Assembly: GCA_913057435.1 (NCBI GenBank)
Contig: CAJXNY010000012.1
Coordinates: 46,670-110,669 of the forward strand
Origin: an uncultured Oceanospirillaceae bacterium
GTDB lineage: Bacteria > Pseudomonadota > Gammaproteobacteria > Pseudomonadales > Balneatricaceae
Length of the DNA: 64,000 nucleotides
Direction: 5' to 3'
The notes under the pieces are model-generated. The model did no database searches, had not been told where the DNA came from, and was given only the letters and a program-made list of their open reading frames with translations. A program made the translations under genes and the position numbers. Positions 16,754 through 25,978 of the stretch are shown here, piece by piece; within the stretch, counting starts at the first letter, position 1, and every line of letters begins with the position of its first letter.

Positions 16754-18703
16754 GTGTTACAACCCTCAGCGAACACTTCTTCTGATTCACTGCCTGCCAT
16801 TCTGGCTGGGCCAATTTTGCGTAAACTGACTCCTCAGCAGGCCGTGTTCTGGCTGGTCAGCAGTCGCCCTCTGACGTTGCGCTTCACTCTGCGTGAGGGT
16901 CACCAGATTTTGCTGGATCAGCCACTGGACGATGATTGCTGCACCACGGTTAAGGTAGGAGAGCGAGCTTTTGTCAGCCTGATCGATCTGTCGTTCAATA
17001 CGCCGCTACCCCAGGCGAAAACCCTGCACTATGATCTGCGCCTGCAAACTGACACCGGTGAACAGGGCCTGGCCGAACTGATGCCCTGGCTGGTGTATGA
17101 CGGCGAGCCATCACCGTCGCTGGTGTGCAAAATGCAGCTTAATTCGGTGCTGCACGGCTCTTGCCGTAAGCCCCATTACCCCAGTGATGATGCGCTGGTG
17201 CGGGCGGACGCTGTCCTGACTGAGGCTGAGGGCCGCAGTGCCGAGCAACGCCCCGCACTATTGATGATGTCCGGTGATCAGATCTATGCCGATGATGTCG
17301 CCGGACCGATGTTAGGGGCGATTCACCAGGTAATCGAACGGCTGGGACTCTTGCCGGAACAGCTGGAAGGGGCTGAGGTCAGCAATAGTGCCGGGCTTTT
17401 TGCCAGCACAAAATGCTACTACCACCGTGATGAACTGTTGCCCGCTGACAGCGCCAGCGCGGCAATGGTTGACCGGGTGTTTGGCGGGGCGCGCAAGCCG
17501 ATTTTTACCAGTGACAGCGCGGACAATCACCTGATCACCCTGGCAGAAGTGCTGGCCATGTATCTGCTGGTCTGGTCGCCACAGCTGTGGGACGGCTTAA
17601 GCCTTGAACTGAGCAAAGAGCAGGTGCCCGACAGCCAGCTCGACACCTATATAGAAGAACAGAACAGCATCCGTCACTTTGTCGACGGCCTGCCTCAGGT
17701 TCAGCGGCTGCTGGCGCATCTGCCCACCTACATGATTTTTGATGATCATGATGTCACCGATGACTGGAACCTGACACGAGGCTGGGAGGAGACGGCCTAT
17801 GGCCATCCGTTCTCAAAACGGATTATCGGTAATACCCTTATCGGCTACTGGCTTTGCCAGGGCTGGGGTAACGCACCTGACCGCTTCGACGATGATTTCA
17901 TGGCGCAGATGCTGGGGTTTTTCCAGCAGCCGGATGATGCGGGCCAGGCTGCAGTGATCGACCATTTGTTAGGGTTTGAACAGTGGCATTACAGTTTGGA
18001 CACTCAGCCCAAAATGGTGGTGCTGGATACCCGTACCCGTCGCTGGCGTTCAGAAAGCAGCGCCGGCAGGCCCTCAGGTTTGATGGACTGGGAAGCATTG
18101 TCTGAGCTACAACAGGAGCTGCTCAATCAGCCAGCTGTGATCATCGTTTCTCCAGCACCGATTTATGGGGTCAAACTGATCGAGATCGTCCAGCGGATCT
18201 TTACCTGGTTTGGTCAGGCGCTGATGGTGGATGCCGAGAACTGGATGGCCCATCCAGGCTCTGCCAATGTCATTCTGAACATCTTCCAGCACGCTCGCAC
18301 CCCTCAGAACTTTGTCGTGCTGTCCGGCGATGTGCATTACTCTTTTGCCTACGATATTCGTATCCGCAGCCGTAAAAGCAGCCCGTCGATCTGGCAGATC
18401 ACCTGCAGTGGGTTGAAAAATGAGTTCCCACATACGCTGTTGAATCTGTTTGATCGGGTCAATATTGCACTGTTTGGCAGCAAGTCACCGCTTAACTTTT
18501 TCACTCGCCGTCGGCGGATGAAACTCAACGCCCGTAAACCCCAGGGCAGCGATGATAAACGGCTGCACAATGGCAGTGGCATCGGCTTGCTGGAACTGGA
18601 CCGGGACGGTCGGCCGACGCTGGTGAGAGTGCTGGGTGCGGATGGCAGTGATGTTGATTTTATCAGTCAGGTCAGTGAGACGTCGCCACACCGGCTGCAT
18701 TGA
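16754..18703 (+). CDS. PhoD-like metallophosphatase / phosphodiesterase
   Basis: 649 residues, GTG start after an AGGGAG site. PhoD-type metal ligands are visible: 'LMMSGDQIYADD' near residue 175, 'MIFDDHDVTDDWN' near residue 330, and 'FVVLSGDVHYSFAYD' near residue 525. No signal peptide or Tat motif is seen, unlike classical secreted PhoD, so it is probably cytoplasmic. The large N-terminal part resembles the beta-rich domain found in bacterial and fungal PhoD-like proteins. It should hydrolyse a phosphomono- or diester; the substrate is unknown. It lies alone, with a weak hairpin downstream. Confidence 0.82.
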   Translation: MLQPSANTSSDSLPAILAGPILRKLTPQQAVFWLVSSRPLTLRFTLREGHQILLDQPLDDDCCTTVKVGERAFVSLIDLSFNTPLPQAKTLHYDLRLQTDTGEQGLAELMPWLVYDGEPSPSLVCKMQLNSVLHGSCRKPHYPSDDALVRADAVLTEAEGRSAEQRPALLMMSGDQIYADDVAGPMLGAIHQVIERLGLLPEQLEGAEVSNSAGLFASTKCYYHRDELLPADSASAAMVDRVFGGARKPIFTSDSADNHLITLAEVLAMYLLVWSPQLWDGLSLELSKEQVPDSQLDTYIEEQNSIRHFVDGLPQVQRLLAHLPTYMIFDDHDVTDDWNLTRGWEETAYGHPFSKRIIGNTLIGYWLCQGWGNAPDRFDDDFMAQMLGFFQQPDDAGQAAVIDHLLGFEQWHYSLDTQPKMVVLDTRTRRWRSESSAGRPSGLMDWEALSELQQELLNQPAVIIVSPAPIYGVKLIEIVQRIFTWFGQALMVDAENWMAHPGSANVILNIFQHARTPQNFVVLSGDVHYSFAYDIRIRSRKSSPSIWQITCSGLKNEFPHTLLNLFDRVNIALFGSKSPLNFFTRRRRMKLNARKPQGSDDKRLHNGSGIGLLELDRDGRPTLVRVLGADGSDVDFISQVSETSPHRLH

Positions 18704-19186
18704 GCACTGTATTTAATAACTCGTTTAGCTGCTTTTCTAATGGCGGTTAAACGAGTTGTATCCTGTTTTTAACCTCACGTTTTCCTTACATTAATAACAG
18801 CGCTTCCTCTCTTAAATAACGACCTCTGTTGCACTGCACATCAAACTCATCAGAGTAAATGGCCCCGTATTTCAGTCGATTCAGTTCATCATTCTAATTT
18901 GATGTTTCGTATGCAATATATTGTTTCAGGCCACTCTTACGTGCGAGACAAACCTGTTCTGGCGTGAAATCTCCGCGAGATATGATCTAAAAGCCACCCA
19001 TTTCAACACACCTGTACTTCGCACCATGGCATTTGCATTGCAAATGATCACATTGAAACTATTGATTTTTGTTATGCCTCGCTCAGGGATAGGATCGATT
19101 GCAGCTGGAAAACAACGGTGCAGCGGCCGCCACGGTTGTTTCCAGTTTCACGATTGAATCAGCACAATAATAATGAGGATACTGAT
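18704..19186. other. Intergenic region upstream of creatinase
   Basis: 483 bp. The left end has a long inverted repeat AACTCGTTTA / TAAACGAGTT (18718-18757) followed by TTTTT at 18766, a possible terminator of the phosphatase gene. The right half holds a 17-bp perfect palindrome (listed separately). Open frames here have no coding character. Confidence 0.5.
19027..19046 (+). promoter_or_regulatory. 17-bp palindrome overlapping a sigma-54-like promoter, upstream of creatinase
   Basis: CATTTGCATTGCAAATG (19030-19046) is a perfect palindrome with 8-bp arms and contains a T-N11-A LysR-type core. Overlapping it, TGGCATTTGCATTGCA (19027-19042) keeps the GG-N10-GC spacing of a -24/-12 promoter and matches 10 of 12 consensus positions. 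It lies about 145 bp before the creatinase start. Only one of the two readings may be right. Confidence 0.45.
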
Positions 19187-20398
19187 ATGGATATGCCACA
19201 AACACTGATGATCCCAAATGGCGACAAAGTGCGGCCGACTTTCTCTGATGCAGAGATGCAGTCCCGTCTGGCGAAACTGCGGGCATATATGGCGGAAAAC
19301 AGTGTAGATGCGGTGCTGTTTACCTCCTATCACAATATCAATTACTACAGTGACTTTGTGTACTGCCGGTTTGGTCGAGACTACGGCCTGGTGGTAACGC
19401 AGGATAAATTCACCACCCTTAGTGCCAACATCGACGGTGGCCAGCCTTACCGTCGTAACCGGCTGGGCGACAACGTGGTGTACACCGACTGGAAGAAAGA
19501 TAACTTCTTCTTTGCGGTGAAAGAGCTGATCAGAGACGGCGGCAATGTGGCGATCGAATACGATCATATGCCACTGCAGAATCTGAACAAAATGAAAGCT
19601 GTTCTGCCGCAGAGTAATTTCTCGGATATCGGCGTGGCGACCATGAAACTGCGGATGATCAAATCCGAGGAAGAAATCGCGCTGATTAAACAGGGTGCCC
19701 GGGTCGCGGATGTGGGTGGTGCTGCCATCCATGAAGCGATCGGTGTTGGTGTGCCTGAGTTTGAAGTATCGCTGGCCGGTACTCAGGCGATGGTGCGTGA
19801 GATCGCCAAAACCTTTCCTGATAGCGAACTGATGGACACCTGGGTCTGGTTCCAGTCGGGGATTAATACTGATGGTGCCCATAATCCGGTTACCAGCCGT
19901 AGAGTACAGGCCGGTGACATCCTTAGCCTGAATACCTTCCCGATGATTTCCGGTTACTACACGGCGTTGGAACGCACCCTGTTTGCTGAATACGCCTCCG
20001 ACCGCCATCTGCAACTGTGGGAGATCAACTGTGAAGTTCACCGCCGTGGTCTGGAGCTGATCAAGCCTGGCGCCCGTTGCTGTGATATCGCTAATGAGCT
20101 GAACGAGATCTTCGCGAAACACGACGTGCTGCAATACCGTACCTTCGGCTACGGCCACTCATTCGGCACCTTGAGTCACTACTATGGCCGTGAAGCGGGG
20201 CTGGAGCTGCGTGAAGATATCGACACCGTTATTGAGCCTGGCATGGTGATCTCCATGGAGCCGATGTTGATGTTGCCCGAAGGGCTGGCGGGTGCCGGTG
20301 GTTACCGTGAGCATGACATTCTGGTGGTCAGCGAAGACGGTGCTGAAAATATTACCAAATTCCCATTTGGCCCTGAGCACAACATCGTCAAGGGTTAA
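19187..20398 (+). CDS. Creatinase (creatine amidinohydrolase)
   Basis: 403 residues, the usual length. It is very similar from end to end to the Pseudomonas putida enzyme as I remember it: N-terminal 'MDMPQTLMIPNGDKVRPTFS', 'FTSYHNINYYSDF', 'SANIDGGQPYRRN', 'WFQSGINTDGAHNPVT' (contains the catalytic histidine, about residue 232), 'YRTFGYGHSFGTLSHYYGRE' and 'EPMLMLPEGL'. The fold is the 'pita-bread' fold of M24 peptidases, but creatinase is metal-independent. It hydrolyses creatine to sarcosine and urea in the cytoplasm. The ATG at 19187 follows GAGGA; the open frame upstream is not family sequence. A TRAP carrier follows 220 bp downstream on the same strand. Confidence 0.95.
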   Translation: MDMPQTLMIPNGDKVRPTFSDAEMQSRLAKLRAYMAENSVDAVLFTSYHNINYYSDFVYCRFGRDYGLVVTQDKFTTLSANIDGGQPYRRNRLGDNVVYTDWKKDNFFFAVKELIRDGGNVAIEYDHMPLQNLNKMKAVLPQSNFSDIGVATMKLRMIKSEEEIALIKQGARVADVGGAAIHEAIGVGVPEFEVSLAGTQAMVREIAKTFPDSELMDTWVWFQSGINTDGAHNPVTSRRVQAGDILSLNTFPMISGYYTALERTLFAEYASDRHLQLWEINCEVHRRGLELIKPGARCCDIANELNEIFAKHDVLQYRTFGYGHSFGTLSHYYGREAGLELREDIDTVIEPGMVISMEPMLMLPEGLAGAGGYREHDILVVSEDGAENITKFPFGPEHNIVKG

Positions 20399-20617
20399 TC
20401 ACTGTTTTATCGCTACCCCTGTGGTGGCGAAACAAGGGTTGCGCGCTAGCTGTACCTTTGGGTTTGTTGTCACTAGCCTGACGACCAGATGGCCGTAACT
20501 CACTCTGCTTCCCGCTGTGCCGGGGGCAGAGATCACCGGTGGCATAGGCGATATGCCCGGCGATAGCGCTAAGAAAGATCACGACGCCATTAACAACAAT
20601 AATTACGGAAAGTTCTA

Positions 20618-21643
20618 ATGATCCCATTACGCAAAACCTTCAAAAAAGCACTGGCTGCGACGGCAATCGCTGCAGCCATGGTAACGGCCACAATGCCATC
20701 CATGGTTCAGGCTGCAGAGCGCGGTCATATTCTGGCCCACGTTATGCCAACCGATCATATCTTCAACTCGGTATCCGAAGAGTTCATGCGCAAGCTGGAC
20801 GAGCTGTCGGGCGGCAAGGTGAAGATTGAATACCATCCAGGGGGTGACCTGGGCGACTGGTCCACCATTACCGAGCAGGTGATGCAGGGGGCCATCCCGA
20901 TGACCATGGCCTGGAGTAACTCCGAGCTGGACCCTCGGCTGGATATCGCCAACCTGGGTTACGTTGCCAGCGACTGGCCAAGTGCCCGCACAGTGTATGG
21001 CCCTGGCAGCAAGATGGATGCGCTGTTCAAGGAGGTCTACGGCGGTTTGTACGTAGAGTTGCTGGGCACCTTGCCAACCGACTTTACGGGCTATGTGGTA
21101 CGTAAAGGCGTGGATATTCCGACGAAGATCCCAGAGGACGCCAAAGGCTTCAAAATTCGCGTGCCAAATTACCCGATGGCCATCGACCGCTACAGTGCGC
21201 TGGGTTTTTCCGTAGTCCCGATGGCGTTTTCTGAGGTGCATACCGCACTGCAAACCGGGGCCATTGATGGCCGTGCGTTTTCTCCACCGTACGAAGTGCT
21301 GCTGTTCCGTGATGTGCTGCAGGCATACGTATACACCCGTGAATCCTTTGAACCAACCTTCTGGATCGCCAGTAAACAGTGGCTGGCGGGCCTGAGTGGT
21401 CAGGAACGGAAGTGGGTACGCCAGGCGGCAGACCATGCCACCAACTGGGCCTGGGATAATGCTGAAGCCTTCTCCGATGGCTGGCTGGATAAGATCCGCG
21501 CTGCGGGTATCCAGGTGCTGGAACAGGATCCGGCCCAGGCGGCGGCTTATAAGAAAACCGTGATGGATGTCGAATGGCCGATCATGGAAAAACTGCTGGG
21601 CAAGCCGGTAATGGATGATCTGAAAAAGACCGCAGGTCTTTAA
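20618..21643 (+). CDS. dctP: TRAP transporter substrate-binding protein (DctP family)
   Basis: 341 residues. It has a Sec signal peptide (cleavage near 'VQA|AERG', residue 32) and a DctP-type fold: 'FNSVSEEFMRKLDELSGGKVK', 'YHPGGDLGDWSTITEQVMQG', and the carboxylate-binding arginine region 'GFKIRVPNYPMAIDRYSALG' followed by 'VHTALQTGAIDGRAF'. It captures a small carboxylate in the periplasm and delivers it to the DctQM membrane subunits encoded next. The position right after creatinase suggests creatine (a guanidino carboxylate) or a related methylated amine. This is inference from context; TRAP binding proteins are not assignable from sequence alone. Confidence 0.93.
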   Translation: MIPLRKTFKKALAATAIAAAMVTATMPSMVQAAERGHILAHVMPTDHIFNSVSEEFMRKLDELSGGKVKIEYHPGGDLGDWSTITEQVMQGAIPMTMAWSNSELDPRLDIANLGYVASDWPSARTVYGPGSKMDALFKEVYGGLYVELLGTLPTDFTGYVVRKGVDIPTKIPEDAKGFKIRVPNYPMAIDRYSALGFSVVPMAFSEVHTALQTGAIDGRAFSPPYEVLLFRDVLQAYVYTRESFEPTFWIASKQWLAGLSGQERKWVRQAADHATNWAWDNAEAFSDGWLDKIRAAGIQVLEQDPAQAAAYKKTVMDVEWPIMEKLLGKPVMDDLKKTAGL

Positions 21644-21749
21644 TTCAGCCTGCCGGGGTGGCAGCGTCATCCCGGCATTCATCTACCGTCGGTTATAACG
21701 CCAGTGCTGGCTTTTCCTGCAGGCTGTGCGTTATGTGAGGAGTGGAACC

Positions 21750-22334
21750 ATGACGATTGAATACTCTCATCCAGACCATCTGGTGGGGCCGCCACCGGTC
21801 GGCCCGGTGCCTTTACTGCCTTACGCAGAAAAATCCCTGTTCTTCAAAGTTGAGCACCGTTTGAGTCAGCTGATTGCGACGACAATGGTGATGTCCAGCA
21901 TCATGCTTGGGCTGCTGATGGCCGGTCAGGTGGTGATGCGCTATGGCCTTGAGTCACCCTTTTTAGGTATTGAAGAACTGGCCCCGATGCTCGCGGTCTG
22001 GGCTTATTTCATGGGTATGGTCTATGCCACCCGTGAACAGGAGCATATCTCCGGTGGCGTTGTTGCTCTGCTGATCAAGAGCCCTCAGGTAATCCGTAGT
22101 ATTCGGCTGCTGGGCACTGTTGCCTGTCTGGTGGCGGTCTGCATTTTTGCTTACTACGCCTGGGAGTTTGCCCAGTTCAATTTAAAACTGGGGCGCAAGA
22201 GCCTGTATATGCGCTGGCCGAAATCACTCTGGGATTTCAGCATGGTGACCGGTTTTGCCCTGATGGGCTTTTACTACTGCCTGCAGATTATCGCCCAGTG
22301 GCGCGATCTGATGATGGCCCATAACAAGAAGTAA
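21750..22334 (+). CDS. dctQ: TRAP transporter small membrane subunit (DctQ family)
   Basis: 194 residues from the ATG at 21750, which follows TGAGGAG; the open frame starts 8 codons earlier. Four membrane segments are visible (about 47-70, 80-100, 122-142, 160-185), with the family's 'GIEELAPMLAVWAYFMG' segment in the second. It pairs with the large DctM subunit whose gene begins 11 bp after this stop. Confidence 0.92.
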   Translation: MTIEYSHPDHLVGPPPVGPVPLLPYAEKSLFFKVEHRLSQLIATTMVMSSIMLGLLMAGQVVMRYGLESPFLGIEELAPMLAVWAYFMGMVYATREQEHISGGVVALLIKSPQVIRSIRLLGTVACLVAVCIFAYYAWEFAQFNLKLGRKSLYMRWPKSLWDFSMVTGFALMGFYYCLQIIAQWRDLMMAHNKK

Positions 22335-22345
22335 AAGGGACGGCC

Positions 22346-23641
22346 ATGACTATTTTCTTTATTACCATTGCGTTGGTGATTGTGTTGCTGTTGCTGGAAG
22401 TCCCGGTGGGCTTCTCATTTGGTATCGGGGCGCTGCTGTATGGCGGGCTCAGCGATACTGATATTTCTTTTCATGCTGCCTACGGTTATGCCCAGGTCAG
22501 CTCGTTCTCATTGCTGGCACTGCCACTGTTTGTGCTGGCGGGCACCTTAATGGGCACCTCTGGAATCTCCGAGCGGCTGCTTAATTTTGTAAATGCTTTT
22601 GTGGGTCGCACAAAAGGCGGGCTGGGGGCGGTGACTGTACTCAGTTGTGCCATGTTTGGTGCGATTTCTGGCAGTGCTTCGGCGGCCATCGCGGCGATTG
22701 GTCGAATCATGGTGCCGCGCATGATCAAAGAGGGCTACCCGCCAGGCCATGCCACCGCGCTGGTAGCGGTTTCATCGGTGCTGGCGTTGATGATTCCACC
22801 GAGCATCCCGATGATTGTCTTTGCTATCGCGACTCGTCAGTCCGTAGCCAAGGTGTTTCTGGCGACGATGATTCCGGGGATTTTGCTGGCGCTGGTGTAT
22901 TGCGCGCTGAACTTCCTGTTCCTGCGCAAAAACAGCAGCATCCGGGTGTCACCGGCGTTACCGCTGGTTGAAGTGGGTAAAGAGATCTGGCTGACAGGGC
23001 GTAAAGCGACGCTCGCAATCATTATGCCGTTTATCATCCTGGGGGGGATTTACAGCGGCATCGCTACGCCGACGGAAGCTGGAGCTGTGGCGCTGGTGTA
23101 CACCTTGCTGGTGGGTCTGGTGGTGTACCGCTCGATGACCATGGGGGCGCTGTTCCATGCCAGTAAAGAGGCGGCGATTCTGACCGGCTCGGTGATCATG
23201 GTGCTGTTCTTTCTGTTTATTATGAGCCGAGGGATGATTCTGGCGCAGATTCCTAATCAGTTTGCCGATCTGTTGCTGAGCATCTCGGACAACAAAATTG
23301 TGCTGTTGCTGATCATCAATCTGTTGCTGCTGATTATGGGCATGATTGTGGATGATGTGTCGGGTGGCGTACTGGCGGCGATTATTCTGATGCCGGTGGT
23401 GCAGAAGATTGGTATCGATCCGATCCACTTTGCGGCCATTGTTGGGACCAATCTGGGGCTGGGGAATATCTCGCCGCCTTGTGCGCCGTTGCTGTATATG
23501 GCCGGGGGGGTGACCCGATTGCCGCTGAATGTGTATATCGGGCCGACGATGAAGTTTTTGCTGCTGGGCCATCTGCCGATGGTGTTTGTGGTGACGTTTA
23601 TTCCGGAGTTGAGTTTGTGGCTACCGGGGTTGATTGAGTAA
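22346..23641 (+). CDS. dctM: TRAP transporter large membrane subunit (DctM family)
   Basis: 431 residues, about 12 membrane segments, typical of the DctM sodium-coupled permease. Signatures: 'LALPLFVLAGTLMGTSGISERL', 'GAISGSASAAIAAIGRIMVPRM', 'SSVLALMIPPSIPMIVFAIAT', 'GGIYSGIATPTEAGAVA' and 'TNLGLGNISPPCAPLLY'. It completes the creatinase-dctPQM gene set. A stop and strong hairpin terminator follow, so the set is probably one transcript. Confidence 0.95.
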   Translation: MTIFFITIALVIVLLLLEVPVGFSFGIGALLYGGLSDTDISFHAAYGYAQVSSFSLLALPLFVLAGTLMGTSGISERLLNFVNAFVGRTKGGLGAVTVLSCAMFGAISGSASAAIAAIGRIMVPRMIKEGYPPGHATALVAVSSVLALMIPPSIPMIVFAIATRQSVAKVFLATMIPGILLALVYCALNFLFLRKNSSIRVSPALPLVEVGKEIWLTGRKATLAIIMPFIILGGIYSGIATPTEAGAVALVYTLLVGLVVYRSMTMGALFHASKEAAILTGSVIMVLFFLFIMSRGMILAQIPNQFADLLLSISDNKIVLLLIINLLLLIMGMIVDDVSGGVLAAIILMPVVQKIGIDPIHFAAIVGTNLGLGNISPPCAPLLYMAGGVTRLPLNVYIGPTMKFLLLGHLPMVFVVTFIPELSLWLPGLIE

Positions 23642-23659
23642 CTGGTTTCAGGGTCAGGG

Positions 23660-23683
23660 CACCGCAGGTAACTGCGGTGTTTT
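23660..23683 (+). terminator. Rho-independent terminator of the TRAP operon
   Basis: Perfect 8-bp stem CACCGCAG / CTGCGGTG with GTAA loop, then TTTT. Confidence 0.82.
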
Positions 23684-23715
23684 GCTGTCTGGTCTGGCGT
23701 GACTTTCTCGTTTCT

Positions 23716-23742
23716 CGTTCCCACGCTCTGCGTGGTAATGCA
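23716..23742. repeat. REP-like palindromic repeat, family B
   Basis: CGTTCCCACGCTCTGCGTGG then TAATGCA. The core CCACGC-TCT-GCGTGG is a perfect inverted repeat. This looks like the widespread 'GTTCCCACGC...GCGTGGGAATGC' intergenic element known from many gammaproteobacteria. Confidence 0.6.
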
Positions 23743-23821
23743 TAGCGTTCAGGTTACGATCAGGCTTTGCCGACGGGTAATTTACAATGGGCTCTCGCGG
23801 GGAGGTTGTGCCGGGGCGGGG

Positions 23822-24703
23822 TTATATGTTGAATCCATGGTTCTGGTGGGCGTCGAGGAGGCCGCGTTTGAGGTAGTCCAGTAGCAGGGCGGCGGCGGGG
23901 TCGAGGTTGTTGTGGTCATAGTTGAAACCGATGGTGACCTGGCCAAGGTGGGGCAGGCTCAGGGCTTTGCCGTGTTCGGACAGGGCGACGGGGGCGGTGT
24001 TGATGGCCAGTGCGCTGACGCCCAGGCCCGCTTCGATGGCGGAGAGCAGGCCCAGCAGGCTGGAGGTGCTGTAGAGCACGCGCCAGGGGATGTGGGCTTT
24101 GTTCAGGGCCTGGATGATGTGGTGGCGGTAGATGCAACCTTTGGGGTAAAGCACTAACGGGATGGGCTGGTTTACGGGCAGCTCGAAACCGGGGCCGCAG
24201 ACCCAGGAGAGGGGCTCGACGATGCAGTCGTCGTCACGGAAGTTTTCCGTCGGGTATTCATCCATCGACATCACCAGATCATAGCCACCTTTGGTGAAGT
24301 CTTCGCGCAGGGTGCTACTCAGATCGGTTTGTACATCCAGGGTGATGTCCGGGTAAGCGTTAGCGAATTTGGACAGGGTGGTGGGTAAAAAAGAAACTTC
24401 AAAGTCGTTGGGTAGGCCGAGTCTTACGGCTCCGCTGACCGAGGGGATGGTCAGCCGGGCGACGGCGGCGTCGTTGAGTTCCAGAATTTTACGCGCATAG
24501 CCATATAACATCTGGCCCTCTTCGGTGGGGGCCATACCACTGGCGCGGTTAAAGAGCTGGGTGTCGAGCATCTCTTCCAGCCGTTTTACCTGCAAGCTGA
24601 TGGCAGGCTGGGAGCGGCCCAGTACTTCGCCAGCCTGAGTAAATCCGCCCAGGTCACTGATGGTGGTGAAGGTGCGTAACAGGTCCATCGGCAGGTTTTT
24701 CAT
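23822..24703 (-). CDS. LysR family transcriptional regulator
   Basis: About 293 residues. An N-terminal winged helix-turn-helix ('LLRTFTTISDLGGFTQAGEV', 'LGRSQPAISLQVKRLEEML') is followed by a LysR substrate-binding domain (about 90-290; 'VRLGLPNDFEVSFLPTTLSKF', 'GLGVSALAINTAP'). The ATG at 24703 is chosen over the GTG one codon earlier because of spacing to GGAG. It is transcribed after the GlxA-like regulator with a 28-bp gap, so the two regulators form one unit. Targets unknown; the creatinase-TRAP operon and the EamA gene are the nearest candidates. Confidence 0.9.
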   Translation of the reverse strand: MKNLPMDLLRTFTTISDLGGFTQAGEVLGRSQPAISLQVKRLEEMLDTQLFNRASGMAPTEEGQMLYGYARKILELNDAAVARLTIPSVSGAVRLGLPNDFEVSFLPTTLSKFANAYPDITLDVQTDLSSTLREDFTKGGYDLVMSMDEYPTENFRDDDCIVEPLSWVCGPGFELPVNQPIPLVLYPKGCIYRHHIIQALNKAHIPWRVLYSTSSLLGLLSAIEAGLGVSALAINTAPVALSEHGKALSLPHLGQVTIGFNYDHNNLDPAAALLLDYLKRGLLDAHQNHGFNI

Positions 24704-24730
24704 CACAAGTCTCCATGAATGATGAACGGT

Positions 24731-25783
24731 TCAGCGTGTTTCCCGGTGTTTTAGCCGTGCCTGGCTGGGGGAGGCACCAAAGTAGTCTTTGAAGCAGTGG
24801 CTGAAGTGGGTGGAGCTGAGAAAGCCACAGGCTGCAGCGATGGTGGCGATAGAATCGTTGCCCTGGAGCAGCAGGCGGCGGGCCTGGGTGATGCGCAGTT
24901 CCAGATAGTAACGTGAAGGTGAAGCGTCCAGGTGGGTCTGGAACAGTCGCTCAATGCGGCGTCGGGACAGGCCGACACAACTGGCCAGTTCGTCTACGTT
25001 GAGTGGTTCTTCGATGTTGCTGCGCATCAGTTGCAGCAGGTTACGTAGCGGTTCCGGCAGGTTGGGGTCATCCTGGGGCTGTACCAGGCTGGGATCGCTG
25101 CTTTCGTTGGCCCGGTCGCAGCTGAGTATTTCGCGGATGGCGCGAACGATATCCGCGCCCTGCAGCTGTTCGATCAGGGCCAGCATCATTGCCAGCGCGC
25201 TGTTGGGGCCTGCGCTGGTGAGGCGGGCAGGTTCGACCACCATGGCCTGGTCCGACAGCTGGGTGCGGGGAAAGTGTTCCTGCAAAAACGCATGGTTATC
25301 CGGGTGCAAGGCGCAGGGCTGGTTGTCCAGCAGCCCGGCATGCGCCAGCGGGATGGCACCATTCCACAGGCCACCGATGATTTTTTCGTGGCGGGCAGCA
25401 GTTTTCAGGCACTGGCTGAGGTTGCGAAACTCACCCAGCGCGCAACGAAAGCCGCCACACACCAGTAGAATATCCACTGCGCTGGGGCCTTCCAGGCTGA
25501 GCCTGTCCAGGGTGCTGTTGCTGGAAATATCGATGCCCAGATCACTGCGCACGGCTGTAGTGCCCATGCCATAGGTGCTGACGCTGAACAGTGGCGCGGT
25601 GTTGACCAGGTTGGCGGTTACCAGCGCATCAACGGCGGCGGTGAAGGCCATCATGGAAAAATGCTCCAGCAATACGAAGCCAACCCGGATCGGCCGGTCG
25701 GGCCGGTGCTGGCTGGGCAAAAACGGGCTGTTGGCATCGCGCAACGCGGTGCTGAACTGGCGCTGTTCCGACTGTTCACTCAT
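24731..25783 (-). CDS. GlxA family AraC-type regulator with DJ-1/PfpI-like domain
   Basis: 350 residues. The N-terminal class-I amidotransferase-like domain (about 30-215; 'RVGFVLLEHFSMMAFTAAVDAL') carries 'GGLWNGAIPLAHAGLL' where enzymatic relatives and the GbdR-like paralogue at 28766 have a cysteine, so it is a binding rather than catalytic domain. The C-terminal AraC HTH is clear ('LNVDELASCVGLSRRRIERLF' region, 'SIATIAAACGFLSSTHFSHCF'). Paralogues of this type (GbdR, CdhR, SouR, ArgR of Pseudomonas) sense betaines, carnitine, sarcosine or arginine. The location near creatinase makes a methylated-amine ligand likely; the exact ligand is not known. Confidence 0.88.
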   Translation of the reverse strand: MSEQSEQRQFSTALRDANSPFLPSQHRPDRPIRVGFVLLEHFSMMAFTAAVDALVTANLVNTAPLFSVSTYGMGTTAVRSDLGIDISSNSTLDRLSLEGPSAVDILLVCGGFRCALGEFRNLSQCLKTAARHEKIIGGLWNGAIPLAHAGLLDNQPCALHPDNHAFLQEHFPRTQLSDQAMVVEPARLTSAGPNSALAMMLALIEQLQGADIVRAIREILSCDRANESSDPSLVQPQDDPNLPEPLRNLLQLMRSNIEEPLNVDELASCVGLSRRRIERLFQTHLDASPSRYYLELRITQARRLLLQGNDSIATIAAACGFLSSTHFSHCFKDYFGASPSQARLKHRETR

Positions 25784-25978
25784 GGTGTCGAACCTTTCAA
25801 AGCAGATGTCAGCAAGGTGCTGATCGTTGTTATTATCGTGCCTTGATAGTATCGGGCCTGGCGCTTTTTTGCATCCATCTTCTGCTGTCTGAAGTAGAAA
25901 ATATCTTCAGCCAAATCATAGGGTTAGTCATGTGTTGAAATAAGCACATACCCCTATGGAATGAGGTTTTTGTGGTGG

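Noticed and set aside
16754..18703. Secreted alkaline phosphatase PhoD of the Pho regulon
   Set aside because: The metal motifs fit, but there is no Tat or Sec signal and no recognisable Pho box upstream, so only the general PhoD-like family name is used.
18921..19157. 78-codon frame upstream of creatinase
   Set aside because: Covers the palindrome/promoter region and shows no similarity or ribosome site.
19148..21682. Two long minus-strand frames opposite creatinase and dctP
   Set aside because: Antisense shadows of strongly conserved genes; no ribosome site or family similarity.
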